In this document: positions 11,515-23,435 of the stretch, piece by piece
How the letters are laid out: each line of letters starts with the position of its first letter
Numbering within the stretch: the first letter of the stretch is position 1
Source of the DNA: Romanomermis culicivorax
Lineage: Eukaryota; Nematoda; Enoplea; Mermithida; Mermithidae
Direction: 5' to 3'
Assembly (NCBI GenBank): GCA_963922205.1
Contig: CAWUHX010000029.1
Location: 744,001-808,000, forward strand
DNA length: 64,000 nt
Notes under the pieces: model-generated
What the model was told of the DNA's origin: nothing
Seen by the model: only the letters and a program-made list of their open reading frames with translations
The model's database searches: none
Position numbers and translations under genes: made by a program

Positions 11515-11940
11515 ACAGAGAGGATTATAAATAAAGAAAAAAATTTCCAGCGTTGCAGTACGATATGATTGAGGTTGATGCATCGTTACAAATTTTGGAA
11601 TCGTTAAAGCGAGAATTCTAGCAAATAAAAGATCTACAATTTCGGCGTTATAATTTTTAGTGACTGTAAATTTTTATCTGAAAGAATTTTCTTTTTGATT
11701 TTTTTCCACTTACACACAGAAAAAACATACTGCATTTCAAATATGATAATAGCTAAGAAGTTTATCTACATTATCTGCTGCACGAGATGTCATACTCTAT
11801 GGCATTGCTAGTTTTTGGAAATATTTAGTAGTTGTTTACTTTTCAGTAGTGCGTCGCCTTACATTATGTCACATCGGAGAATTCCTATCGTCTGCCTTCG
11901 ACTTCTTCAAAAATAGGACACTGCGAGGTATCTATTACAT
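11515..11940. other. Intron, no recognised feature
   Basis: AT-rich, no supported frame. It ends TATTACAT just before a hAT-A copy. Confidence 0.4.
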
Positions 11941-12349
11941 CATACATGTAACGGGGCCCCGAGGTCTGGGCGGGTGGTCGAGCGACTTTTTTGGGCAGGG
12001 GGTCAGTAATAACCAAAATTTTGTGGGGAGTTTCAAGGAGAAAAAATTCGATTTTTCACGAAAAAGTTCGAAAAACAGGTCAAAAATTAGTAATTTTTTT
12101 ATAAAAAACCGAAAAATGTATTCATAGCGCGAGGGGCTTAGAAAATTAACACTTTTTACCATTTTTCGTTCAAAAATTGACATTTTTCAGCATTTTTCCG
12201 AGGAGAAGTATGGGGATCCCTACGGCTACCATATGGGTAGCCATTGGATTGGAAAATCCTTCGGGGGTGATCGCCCAATGACTTGCCATATGGTCGACGG
12301 ATTTCTGGGGGGGGGGGTTCCCATAGCACTCCTCCCAATTACATTACGT
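11941..12349 (-). mobile_element. hAT-A copy 3 (reverse orientation)
   Basis: Begins CATACATGTAACGG and ends near CAATTACATTACG. It is the family reversed relative to copy 1, with both palindromes near the right end and a degraded hairpin at about 12130. The flanks TATTACAT and TCTAACAT agree at 6 of 8 positions, a plausible decayed target duplication. Confidence 0.75.
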
Positions 12350-12592
12350 TCTAACATACAAAAAATGCGGTGCTTCTGCTAACGAGTGCTTAAGCAGTAG
12401 GTAATGCTTGTGCGTCTTCATCGCCGTTGCTTGATTCTAAACTCATACTTTTCTAAATGTGAATCAAGTCGTGAAAATGGTTTCAATTGTGTTTAGCACT
12501 GCATAAATTTTGATTTAGTCCTCTTAGTTGGCAAAGAACGAGTATCATGAAAGTGATTGCACAAATTTTAACCTGACTGCTAGACTTCTAAC
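12350..12592. other. Intron flanking exon 4
   Basis: Short intron stretch with no feature apart from the exon 4 donor at its right end. Confidence 0.4.
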
Positions 12593-13074
12593 TCGCGATT
12601 GAACTGTTTTTCATACCCGACGCTATCATCCAATCCGCTAATTTTATGCGGGGCAAAGCAATTAAAGTCTTGATAAACCGATTCAGCGAATTTTTGACCA
12701 CTGATTGACGACGGCTTACTAGCCAACGGACTGGTGACGGGTGCCGTCCGCTGCGTTTCAGAATTGAAAATTAACGGGCTTACGTACGCCATAGGCAAGG
12801 GCGGATTTAAGGCGTAAGCGGCGTCCGGTTGATGAAAGTTTTGTTGTTGAACTGGCGTACTACAGACAAATGTGGACGGATGTTGAGAGGCCGCAGCAGC
12901 GGCTATAATTCGATTTTCTTCCCTCATCGACAAAATTTTTTGATTAAGATTATCGATAATGAAGTTTGTGACGTTGTCGTCCGGCGATTGTAATGTTTGC
13001 CAATAATTTAGCTGGCTGGCCCAATCTTCGGTATACTCGTGAGGATTTTGCTGGATTCTCACCAACGAATCATT
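12593..13074 (-). CDS. CCDC66-like gene, exon 4
   Basis: This exon starts after acceptor CGTTCTCAG (phase 0) and runs 160 codons plus two bases to donor GA|GTTAGA at 12592. The donor is non-ideal. It was chosen because the two leftover bases fit the single base that opens exon 5, while staying in frame meets a TAG six codons downstream. The peptide has an alanine run (six A), then a P/S/Q-rich segment. No domain is recognised. An alternative is that the gene ends at that TAG and exons 5-7 belong to another transcript, which the phase match makes less likely. Confidence 0.7.
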
Positions 13075-14280
13075 CTGAGAACGAATTACATTTGGTGAAA
13101 AAATCATCAAATGAAACGCAAGATAACTAGAGAAGCTGCAGTCAGGTCCTGATGAAGCCTAAAATATTTCAGGGAGAAATAAAAGAATGAAGGGGAAAAT
13201 ATGAACTCCAAGAACAACATTTTCAAGTTAGACAGTAAACGATTTGTCGAAGAAATCTGAGATAGACATTCCAAGTAAATAGTCGATAGATTATTGGGAT
13301 GGTTACTCCCATAGTTTTGACAAAAAAAGATAATAGGACATATTTGCTGTCAAATAAGGTTGTTTTTTGCCAAATACAGCCGTTCTTTTTGACAAGAATT
13401 CTGAGGATACGGCTTATTCACGTGCCGAGGTCTGTCATTGAATCAAGGCACTGCTAGATACAATGCGAATAAGTGAATAACTGAATTCAAAAGGCTTTGC
13501 AACTGAAAGACAGCTGAGCAAGAATCTACCCTGAACAAAGCGTGTTAAATACGCAGAAAACGAAGCGATTTACTAGAATTAAAATAGAGAACAAAAAGCA
13601 ACACAGACAAAAGAGCTTTTAACAAGAGACAAGCATTGTATAGGGTACAACAACAAAATAAACTGACGTATTATGTGATTTTCAGATAAAATAAACGAGA
13701 AAGAATATTCCATGCATATATGCGCATAGGGGAGGGAGCCAAGTCAGGGATTTACCGTCAGTCAATTTTGGCCAACCAGTCCTCAGCTGTACAATCAGTG
13801 ATTGCATACATGCACACGGTCAGGGGTTCCGGGGTATAGAAAATTACCAAAATTGGTCCTTTAGTAATTTTTTTCCAGAAATCAGGTGAATAGTAATTTT
13901 TTTACTTCAAAATAGAATGCCGGCAAACAACAAAATAAAATGTCAGCAAGCAACAACTCCATTATTGACAAATCGATATTCACACTGAACATCAAAGTGC
14001 CCGTCAGTAGAAATAACTGAACATCATGTTGGTATTCTAAACAAACTGCACTTTTATAAAATTAGGAAAAAAATTTGCTACCCAACGATTTTGGGATTTA
14101 TCCCCGGCCTGGAACTGGTACCATGCACATGTATGATTGCATGGGAAAAATTTCAGATTTTTAAGTTTAGTTTGATATAAATTTGATATGGGCTCCACAC
14201 AAAATATAACTACATTATAAGTATAGGGCCGGCAAAGGCAGCGTTACAGTGTGGAACGATACGGAGTGTAGAAAGATATA
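13075..14280. other. Intron, no recognised feature
   Basis: No frame above chance. Around 13320-13400 are imperfect direct copies of a TGTCAAATAAGG / TGCCAAATACAG type sequence. Nothing else supported. Confidence 0.4.
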
Positions 14281-15080
14281 TGAACCGCGCCGCGCCTAAT
14301 GAAGCCGTCTCCCTATTTCGTCTTGTCTAGATTATTTTTACTAAAGTCGGCTCTATTTCATTAATAATATTTATTTGTATATTAATATGAATAAAGATTG
14401 TCACATGGTAGAAGGTAGGTGAGCAAATGACCCTTGCATTAGTGTGTTGCTGACGCCGGATCACATAAAAACCGTCCGTAACATCGCTTCCCGTTTTCCA
14501 AGTCAATGGAATTAGCATTTCCTCTGGGGGTTTGTAGGTTCGCCCTATAAGGGCCCATTTATTTAATGTATGTTGTCAGGTCTGGACAAGGACTGTGCAC
14601 GATAACCAAGGCACCAGCAAAGAGAAGATTCAACTAATCCAAACTCAAACCTAAATCCATCATCTGGTTAATCAAAGACTTGCACAACGAGTGGTGGCTT
14701 TCAACTCCTCACTCATAACAGAATATCATAGACAGACTAGAAGAAAAGAACACCAACATGGCTAGTGGCTATTATAGAATTTTGGCTGGTCTTGAAATGA
14801 GTACAGGTGGGAATGCAAAAGGTATAATTCTACGTAGATTGCCGCCCGGGGCGGCCAGTAAAAATTAAACAAATGGTGTTTCATTTATTATAAACCTGGA
14901 ACATTTTTGGTGTCGAATCAGACCAAGTTCTGACTATTATTACAGAATTAGAGCCTCTGATCCTTAAGCCAGCAACATCGTTACGCCCGCGGGCATGCAT
15001 CTCTCCTATATAAGGGCCCGAGTAATGCAATCTTTGTGGGACTTCCTCTGCCAATTGAGGAGGCTGTTGAGAATATGAAG
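14281..15080. repeat. Possible LTR or promoter-bearing repeat remnant
   Basis: Less AT-rich than its surroundings. It carries CTCCTATATAAGGGCCCGAG (about 15003-15022), a TATA-box-like motif, and a second TAAGGGCCC at about 14548. This is the look of an LTR promoter, but no matching second copy, TG...CA ends or coding sequence was found, so the call is weak. Confidence 0.25.
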
Positions 15081-16404
15081 TTTTTCAAACTGTAAGATTT
15101 TAGAATTTTACGCCATTGCCAAAAATTTATCAATTTTTCTTCTATAGTATTGTTCTATGGTTTTAGGTATTTTTCCTTTTTCAAAATTTCTCAAAAATTT
15201 TATGGCTTCAATAATTTTGCATTCAACAAAAATTCTTATTGAGTGGCCAACTTTGTATTTTGTGTTTGATAAAATTTGCGCGACCCTAGTGGCTAATGGA
15301 CAGACTTGTGATATGATACAGTATTTCTAGTTTACATTACCGTATTATAACTTGCAAGAAGTCTACTCATTTTTAGTGTTTTGCAGTTTTACATTGTGCT
15401 GATTTACGGACACTATCTAACGTTTTTATTGACCGGTCAACATTTTTAACTGATCAGTCAACATTTTTTATTGATCGGTTAACTTTATTGTCATCCATGT
15501 TTATTTGCCCAGCTAACTTTTCGCCAACTTAGAGTATGATGCCAGCTCACCAACCTGGTTTACTTCAACATGAATGGAAATTCTGCATGCTATACCTGGT
15601 TTAGTTCAACTTGAATGGAAATTCTATACCCGCATAACAAAATTTAGTAATTTCGATTGTTTTACAGTTTATGGGGCGGTCGGTTTAAGCCAGTATTTTG
15701 GTAAAATTTTCTGCATTCTTATTGACTGACAAATTTTCATGAGTGTATTAATTTTGCCTATACAAGTGTTGAGACCGTAAAACCACAACAACTTTAGAAG
15801 AAAATGGACATACTATAATTTTATGATTTTACACATTTTTTGCGCTTCAAAATTCTGAAATTTTATGCAAATTTGAAACATTGTGTTGAATGGTCATTTT
15901 GTCTAGGCAATTACTTTATGGTATGGAAGTAAGGGAATTTTTGATCGGAAAATCGAAAATTTTTAGAAGGAATTAGAAAAGCCATGGTTTAACAGTTTTA
16001 CACAATTTTTGCATTTCAGAATTCTACTTTACATAATTTTTATCGACTGGTCAATTTGTCTAGAAACCTTTCTGGCAACTTTTGAATACGGTAATAAGGC
16101 GAGCTCAAGTTTTACGGTTTTACGCATTTTTTAACTTCAAAATTCTGAAATTATATGACTATTTGCAAAATTTTTATCGGCCTGTCAACTTTTGAGTGCG
16201 GTAGTGAGGGAAGCTCTTGCGTAAAACTTTAAAGCTTTGGAAGAAAATTAACAGACTATAATTCTACAGTTACAAAAATTTGTGTGTCTCAAAATTATAG
16301 AATTTTTACGCATGCGTGTATTCAACGCCGTACTTAGGTGGGGTAGGGGAGCGGCCGCCCCCCCCCGCTTGGGACTTTGTCATATGTCGATTTTATGTCT
16401 ATCA
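15081..16404. repeat. AT-rich intron with short tandem copies
   Basis: At 15428-15490 three imperfect copies of a unit of about 27 bp contain GATCGGTCAACATTTTT-like sequence. Around 15545-15625 GGTTTA-TTCAAC-TGAATGGAAATTCT occurs twice. Similar phrases (GACTGGTCAATTTGTCTAG) recur to 16200. No gene. Confidence 0.4.
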
Positions 16405-17060
16405 ATGAGTATAACAGTCATTGTTTTCTATCAGGCGCGGCCATTAGCATACCTACTTCCATTTACTAATTAACCTTCAACAGTTTCAATCAACTGCATT
16501 AACTCATCTCTTTTTTTAAAAGTTACAAGACAAAATTTTCGGCATGGTTCCCACTATGGTAAACAATTTTTTGATTTCAAAACCGAAACGATGCCCTTTG
16601 GTGAACTTCAGAAGGTCAAAACCTGAAAATTTTCCGCCGCTTCGCGCCGTTCATGAGTATAATAGTCATTGTTCTCTATCAGGCGCGGCCATTGGCGTAT
16701 CTACTCCCACTTACTAATTAACCATCAGTAGTTTCAATCAACTGAATAGTCTCATCTGCTTTTTTATTAGTCATACGTCAAAATGTTGGGCATGGTTCTC
16801 ATCGTGGAAAAATATTTTTTCATTTCAGAACCGCAACGATGCATTTTGGTAAACTTCAGAAGGTCAAAACCTCAAAATTTTCGGGCGCTTCGCGCCGCTC
16901 ATGAGCATAACTGTCACTGTTTTGTATCAGACGCGGCCATTAGCACATCTACTTTCACTTACTAATTAACCCTCGTCAGTTTCTATCAATTGAATTACTT
17001 CATCTTTTCTTTTATTAGTTAAGAGCCAACATTTGGCTGATAATTGAGGTTTTTCACTTT
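16405..17060. repeat. 248-bp tandem array, about 2.6 units
   Basis: Units start at ATGAGTATAAC (16405), ATGAGTATAAT (16653) and ATGAGCATAAC (16901), a period of 248 at both steps. Each unit carries TATCAGGCGCGGCCATTAGC-like sequence, then ACTTACTAATTAACC, and ends with a form of GGGCGCTTCGCGCC. A single related unit lies at about 45590-45830 and a further relic at about 46480-46570. Confidence 0.8.
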
Positions 17061-17120
17061 TAAAATTTTTTTCTCCCACTTCGTTTGGAGTTTTCCAAAT
17101 ATTTTGGAACGTGAACCTTC

Positions 17121-18680
17121 CAGGGTTCATACAAAGTTGGAGAAAAAAAATTCCCTGTGTTTTCCAGGTTTTCCAGGTTGACAAATGAAATTTTTCCAGG
17201 TTTTTATAATGATGAAATATTAAAATCCTGAAGAAAAATACTGAATAATAGAAACATGTGTGAGCTAAAGTATCATCAAAAATAGAGTACTAAATCAAAA
17301 AATTTATTTCAAATTAGTGCGTAACCTAGCGCCGAAAAATTTTGATTCTGAAGCCTCTAAAACGTCGGAAAATTAATTTTTCAGCACATTCTTATGCAGC
17401 TACCGATGATCAATCGTGATCTTTTAAGCATTTGATTGGTGGAAGCGTTAAAACATTTTTCTAACGTTTTCGTATATCAAGAGCCAGTAATTTACCAATC
17501 ATAATTATTTATGATATATATAAACCAACGTATAAACTATAAAAAAGTGTGATAGATATTTTACTTCGGATTCGGATATCGGTAATTAATGCCGGTGCTG
17601 AGCATCGGAAAAAATTAAGATTTTGATATTCTATATCGTTGGAAAATGATTATTTTTAATATCTATTTCCTGCCTGAAAAGTCTAATTTTTCAGTGAATT
17701 CAACATGTTTTCACTCAGCCAAACTACAATTCAGAAATTAGGCAAGCAGCAATGAATTGAAAGACTTTTTCAGACAGACGAACCTCTGCTATTGTCCCGC
17801 GCTTAATCATTTTCCAAATGCACAAAGTTATCTTCACGAAAGTCGAAAATTCTAAAGAACCACAAAATGATTTTGTGGAAATAATTTAGAAAAATCTAGG
17901 TTTTAGTCAAATATGTTAAAAAACAATACAAGGTCAAACATTCATCCATAACATGCTGATGTTTAAAAGCTATAAGCCAGCGTAAGCTAGGCCCCCATTT
18001 TCCAACTGCACAACAGAAATGATAACAAGAATCATAAGTGATTTGAAATCCGGCGCGAAGCGCCAGACAATTTTCTAATATTTTTTCTTAAAAACGCATA
18101 AGAATACATCTCCGGACAGGAAACTCACCCAATCAAAAGGGTCGTTAGGCTCTAATTTTTATAAGCCATGTTGGCTTGTGCCCCTAAATTTTTAGGAGTC
18201 AATCAGAATTTTTAGAAGCCATGGTTCCTAATTGACCTAAAAAAACCCTGACCAGATTAGATTTTTTTTGCTCGCAAATATGAATGCTCTATATAGCCGA
18301 AAACATTTTGTTGATTAGTCTCCGATTTTCTGGCATAAATGAGGAGTTTGAATGTTTTCTCGAATATTACCCTTACAATCCAATTGAAACATTGACTTTG
18401 ACATAATAATTTAAAGGCTACATTGAAAGTTGAAGTTGGAAAAGTAAAAAAACGATCTCAAATACTCGATGATTTTAAGCAATTTCACTTTCAATGTGCA
18501 TAGTCGAATAAGAAAACTCGCCGCAGCGCGGCGAAAAAATTTGACGATTTTCCTGTAATTTTCAACATTTTTCCTTAAAATTCCCTGTGTTTTCCAGGTT
18601 TTCCAGGTTTTCCAGACCTGAAAAAAAATTCCCTGTGTTTTCCAGGTTTTCCAGGTTTTCCAGGTTGTGTATGAACCCTG
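17121..18680. mobile_element. hAT-D element with CAGGGTTCATACA ends
   Basis: The outermost 13 bases are a perfect inverted repeat: CAGGGTTCATACA at 17121 and TGTATGAACCCTG ending at 18680. CAGGG/CCCTG ends are typical of hAT. Inside both ends are runs of TTTTCCAGG units (three to five copies), also near 18580-18660. The 1560-bp interior has no long frame; it contains the exact hairpin GGCGCGAAGCGCC (18052-18064) and a hAT-B/C-like right end finishing near 18254. No matching 8-bp duplication was found. Confidence 0.7.
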
Positions 18681-18692
18681 TTAACGTATATC

Positions 18693-19165
18693 GTAGGCTT
18701 TCTAGCACGGTGCTAACGACTGGAAGGGAGAAATTTTCGAAAAAAGTTCGAGAAGAAATTTAAAAATATCACTAAATTGTGCTGAAAAATCGAAAATCGC
18801 CGTTTTCACATATAGTTTTAGATACAATGAAAAAATCTAAACGTTTATTGAAACAGACTGCAAATTCAGGGACTCCTAAAAGTATTACCGTCAAATTAGC
18901 TACTGAATATTTACTTCTCGGTAAACCAATAAAGTGCATAATGTAGGAATGAAAAGATTTAATTAGAATCAGATGGGAGTCTTATTCCTTTTAAAAGTAA
19001 CAATATCAAGCATAATTTCATGAGTCAATACAATAAAAGCATTTTATCAGAATTAACAAACTCGCACACTAGTTTGACACCAACGGAGTATTATTTGTCT
19101 AATGTGAAATAGTTTTTCATTGGCACAGATGCTGATAGGACTCGTGCCAAAAAAACCTGCAGTGA
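18693..19165. mobile_element. MITE with TAGCACGGTGCTAA, longer copy
   Basis: Left end TAGGCTTTCTAGCACGGTGC and right end GTGCCAAAAAAACCTG repeat the layout of the small MITE at 1695-1842. About 470 bp, no coding. Ends are hAT-like; the target duplication is unclear. Confidence 0.5.
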
Positions 19166-19601
19166 ATAATATATGATGCAGTGCATAGTATATGAACAGT
19201 ATATACACTTCTATAATTTGAACCTTTTGTGGTTTTGTTGCTGAAACTTTGTGTAGTAATGTAGCACCCTCAGCAGCAACTTATCAGTAATCTTTACTTC
19301 TTTTTTGAACAGTAAAAATATTCGGATATCTGGATATTTTTTCACATCCGGATGTCCGTTTTTCAAAATATCCGTCGGGATATCCGACGCACATCACTAC
19401 TTGCCAACTTGGTCGACATCGACCTTCGCCGTGCTCTACCCAAGTGGAATTTTGCACGCTAAAACGTACGATTTGATGTTGGCCCACTCCTACACCACAC
19501 CTTTTACAGTAATGTGGAAGCCACGTTGAGGCCTCCATCGTACTCTTTAAACGCCCTGTATCACCCAACACAGTGCGTGGGGAATTTGTCTGCCCCATAC
19601 T
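19166..19601. other. Intron with a locally GC-richer stretch
   Basis: Frames of 74 and 104 codons on opposite strands overlap at 19284-19598; neither has a recognised domain. The interval 19340-19500 is less AT-rich than its flanks. It could be an old coding fragment, but nothing supports a product. Confidence 0.3.
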
Positions 19602-21053
19602 TATTTATCTGAAAATGCCAGGAAATGGCAAAAAGGAGAATATGTTAACCCTTTTTGCTTGTTTAACTGGCTTAAAAGTTCGATATTAGGCCTCCCCATC
19701 ATTTCATTTCAGCAAAATTCTAACTGAAAAAAACTTTCCATTTTCTGAGAAACATGTACGCGCCCAGTTCCTTAGTCATTTCTGAAAATGCCTCTGCGCG
19801 AAAATGGACAAATCTTTGAAAAATTTCAGTATCAGTTATTAAAGTTGATTCTTACAGAAGAAAAAACTTTGGTTTAATGAAAAACCCGAAATCTTTGTAA
19901 TTACTTATGTGCCATTCTTTGTTAGAACTTTTCATTACTGTATACGATGCAGTTGTATATACTTTGTTTCCGAAAAGCAGGTGGTAAACCCGCAGTATTC
20001 CTGATTTGCAAGACAACGAATTTACACAATTTGAAACAAATTCGAAAAATTAATTGCTGGTAAACAGCAAAATTTTTGTTGACGGCGATTCTTGGGAGAC
20101 TGGCGAACATTATTTGAGTAAAATTAGCTAAAGCATAGTTTCAAATAAGTTTAAACTAGCATTAATCGTACTAGAAATTTAAATTCCCGCATTTTAAACT
20201 CGGAAAGAACAATACGTGTGAATCAAGAATACAGTGAATTTATAACCAGGTTCTCGGAAACGAAGTATAGTATTATGCTCAGTGAAATATGGGACAAGGA
20301 GAAACATATTCATCTTTTGCCACTTTCTAGTATTAGAGAATGGTTATTGTTCTGTATAGTTTTTGTCAATTATAGCACTTTTTTGTACAACCTGTAATGA
20401 ATTTTATACATACATGTAATTGGGGGGGAAGTGCTATGGGAACCCCCCCCCCCCCCCAGAAATCGTCGACCATATGGCTAGCCATTGGGCGACCCCCCCA
20501 GGTTTTTCCAATCCTATGGCTAGCCATATGGTAGCTCTAGGGACCCCCATAGTTTTAGTCGGAAAAATACTGAAAATGTATTTTTTTCATGAAAAATGTC
20601 AATTTTTGAACAAAAAGTGGTCAAAAACGTCAATTTTCTCGGCGCTTCGCGCCATAAATACATTTTTTATCATTATTTAGACAAAACTTACTTTTTGAAC
20701 CGTTTTTTTGGACATTTCTCATGAAAAAATCGAATTTTTTTTCTCTCAGGGACCCCTCCCCCCCAAAATTTGGAGAATTACTGACCCCCGGCCCAAAAAG
20801 TGCTCCAACCCCCCCCCCCCCAGACCTCGGAGCTCCGTTACATGTATGATTTTATACATGCAGTTAGAGGCATCACGTGTGTTCTAACTGGGCGCTTATA
20901 TGTTTCTCAGAAAATGGAAAGTTTTTTACAGTAAGAATTTTGCTGAAATGAAATGATGGGGAGGCCTAATATCGACCTTTTAAGCCAGTGAAACAAGCAA
21001 AAAGGGTTAACATATTCTCCTTTTTGCCATTTCCTGGCATTTTCAGATAAATA
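19602..21053. mobile_element. Foldback element with arms of about 165 bp
   Basis: Sequence 19602-19768 reappears as its reverse complement at 20889-21053 with only about six differences by eye; ends are TATTTATCTGAAAATGCC and its complement. The loop of about 1.1 kb contains hAT-A copy 4. The two arms include ATTAGGCCTCCCCATCATTT. No coding frame. No convincing target duplication at the outer ends. Confidence 0.8.
20409..20848 (+). mobile_element. hAT-A copy 4, with exact target duplication
   Basis: A 440-bp copy from CATACATGTAATTGG to CCGTTACATGTATG, flanked by ATTTTATA at 20401-20408 and 20849-20856. Both palindromes are present near 20470 and 20515. The exact hairpin (read here as GGCGCTTCGCGCC) is at 20641-20653. 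Long C runs sit near both ends. Confidence 0.92.
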
Positions 21054-22231
21054 TCGTACTTTTAAGCTCCTGCAAGGAAGGTGTAAAAAATTCTTTACTG
21101 AAAAAGTGTATTTTCGAAGTATAGTACGAACGCCACTAAAATGTGGCGAATTTTACATTTTTTGGCATATCATTTATGCAAATTTTTAGCGTACGTTGAG
21201 ATATTTCGAAAAACAAACATATGCATCAGGGACAACAAAATACGCTCTTTGTAACGGAGCTACTTAAAATCGATGAATCGAAAAAATTTTTTGTAGACAA
21301 CGTTTATGCAAATTTCTAACGTACTATACATTTTTACAAAAAACAAATACCAAAACTGGGGGGTAGACAAAGAAGCTCGTTTCAATGGTGCAACAAAAGA
21401 TCTGAAAACCACAAAAAAATTTTCTAAATGGACATTTTCGCTTTTTTTACAATTTTGTTTACACTGCACATACTAGATGATAAGGTGGTTTACTCTGGGC
21501 ATTTTACTCAGCTATCGAACAAAAAAAGAATTAGCTTTCTACGACTCATACAACTCGAGATATTTGTGCGGTCATCTACCCCAACTCGGCCAAATTTGCA
21601 TATTTTCTATGATAATTAAGTTTACACTACAAATTTTCAAACCGCCAGTCAGTATCTTGTACAACTCGAGGAGCTGCTTCCAATGGAACAAGAATCGTCT
21701 AGAAAGACTAAATATTCGCAAAGTTATTACTGGTAGGAGTTTTGAGATTTTTCTTTACACTGAAATAAGGTCGCATTTGCATATTTCGAAAAAATTTCAT
21801 GGTGGTTCCGAGATATGACCCTGCTGAAGATATTAATACCACAATCGAGCTAATCGGTTAGAATAATCGTTAGTTATGAAAAGGTGGCAAAACAGTACTC
21901 TAGTTTGTCTCATAACTTTAGCTACAGTATGTCTACAGTATTCTAAGTGGTACCACATTGTAGCCCGCATCGAGTTCTATATTGTTGCCAAATTTCAGCT
22001 TTGGATTTCTTATAGTTTTTTAGAAATCTTGCCTTAAACGTGAAAATCGGCGTGCCCAAAACGAAACATATTGTAGTCTAGTACTAACGTGCTAGCTACG
22101 ATAACGTTATCTTCTGTACCGGCTATGAGTATTGATATGAAACTAATGTCAACCGTATAGAAAAAATGTAAAATCAACAAAGACAATGGAGATATTCTTC
22201 GACCATTGGTACTCTAATTTTTAGGTTATGA
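21054..22231. other. Intron, no recognised feature
   Basis: Includes a 113-codon plus frame at 21477-21818 with no domain and no splice support. GTTTATGCAAATTTCTAACGTAC-like phrases repeat near 21170 and 21300. Otherwise nothing. Confidence 0.4.
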
Positions 22232-22613
22232 TTTGCATGTAACGAATTTGTTTAGTCAGTGCCATAAGAACCTTCACAGAAACCGTCAGTCATATGACTA
22301 ACCATATAGTGACTGCCTCAAGATTTGCCAATCAAATGGCTATAGCATATGGTAGTCATAAAGGCTCCATACTTTTGGTAACAAATGTCCATTTTTTAAT
22401 AAAACAAACTTAGTTGAAAATGTCAATTTTTTCGGCGCTTTGCGCCATAAATACGTCTCATACGGGTTTTTAGCCAAAAGTGCTATTTTTTGAACCGTTT
22501 TCCGTTTGACAAAAAAATAGATTTTTATCCTTCAAAAAATTTAGGGAAATCGATGAGCCTCCGTTCCAAAAAGGTCGTTTGAATCCGTCAGACCTCAGAG
22601 CTTCGTAACATGT
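22232..22613 (+). mobile_element. hAT-A copy 5 (strongly diverged)
   Basis: The family can still be followed: CATGTAACG start, GTCATATGACTAACCATAT in place of the palindrome, GGCGCTTTGCGCC as the hairpin (22434 on), and CAGACCTCAGAGCTTCG before CATGTCTGG at the end. Divergence is much higher than for the other copies. Confidence 0.6.
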
Positions 22614-22740
22614 CTGGTTTAAAATAATGTAGGGAAAGCCAAATTTAAATATCTGGAAATTACCGTAAATTTCAAAATTGTTGAATATACCTAGTTTGTC
22701 TTTTATAAAATTCTCATAATTTGGAAAACGAAAATAATCA

Positions 22741-22910
22741 GCTATGTCGTCGAAATCGTTCACATACAGCTGTTATAGTGAGATTCTTCATTTCAAAAAT
22801 TGTTAACGGTTGATTGAGTATGGCCACAAATTTTCAGTCATATGGTTTATCAGAAAACTGTAAACAGTATACTTACTTTCCCCTTTTATAATTTAGAAGC
22901 ACGGCTGCTA
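22741..22910. repeat. Dispersed repeat shared with 44800-44970
   Basis: TGTCGTCGAAATCGTTCACATA and the following 150 bases match 44808 onwards with moderate divergence. Nature unknown; no ends were identified. Confidence 0.45.
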
Positions 22911-23108
22911 ACATGATTTTTCTGTTTTATTTGCATTTATCTAAAATTATGAATTTATAGCTTAATTTTTTGAAATTCTAGCGGGTTGAAAAAAATATTT
23001 ATAGCTGGATGAAATAAAAACGTCGCTTTTCATTAATAGTCCAAATGATGAAAAAATACGTGTTTTCTAGTGAAACTAGCGAGTATTTCTGAAATAACTT
23101 CGGTTTAC

Positions 23109-23435
23109 CGAATCGACGTATCCGGCTCTAAATCCGTAAAAATTGGAAGGCGAATAGCTACTGTTGGTAGGACTTTGACCTATGTTCTGCTTGACGAAGG
23201 GCGTTTGATGAATCAAAATTGGCTGTTGGTGATCCAAGTTCAAGGCCGCTATAACGCTCGAAAATTGTTCACCGACGAGTAGCGGCGACCCTTTGTTTAA
23301 ATTGACTACAGGCATCGTGGTCGTTATGGAAGATGAAGATGGTTGTGAAGGCACGAAGGCGTTGGGCGCCGATTTTCCTGTATGCACGTGAATTACCTTA
23401 TCGATCGGTTGGCTGGCAAGAGCATAATGAGCAGC
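23109..23435 (-). CDS. CCDC66-like gene, exon 3 (low-complexity)
   Basis: This exon of 327 nt is exactly 109 codons. It starts after acceptor TTGCTTCAG and ends at donor GTAAAC, in phase 0 at both ends, matching exon 2 before it and exon 4 after it. The product is rich in S, P, Q, N and T with no recognised domain, the usual character of the disordered middle of this family. Past the donor the frame runs into a stop after about ten codons, so the splice is required. Base composition is visibly less AT-rich than the flanking introns. Confidence 0.75.

Noticed and set aside
14281..15080. Solo LTR with TATATAAGG promoter
   Set aside because: Not called as an LTR with confidence: no TG...CA ends, no target duplication and no second copy. 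Listed only as a weak repeat.
16405..17060. CRISPR-like array
   Set aside because: The 248-bp units are contiguous without spacers; this is a tandem repeat in an animal genome.
19284..19598. 104-codon minus-strand frame in a GC-richer patch
   Set aside because: No domain and no splice phase compatible with the CCDC66-like gene exons on either side (exons 3 and 4 already join in phase).
21477..21818. 113-codon plus-strand frame
   Set aside because: Intron sequence without recognisable protein features; probably chance.
23070..23282. 70-codon plus-strand frame
   Set aside because: Antisense shadow of CCDC66-like exon 3, whose phase matches its neighbours.
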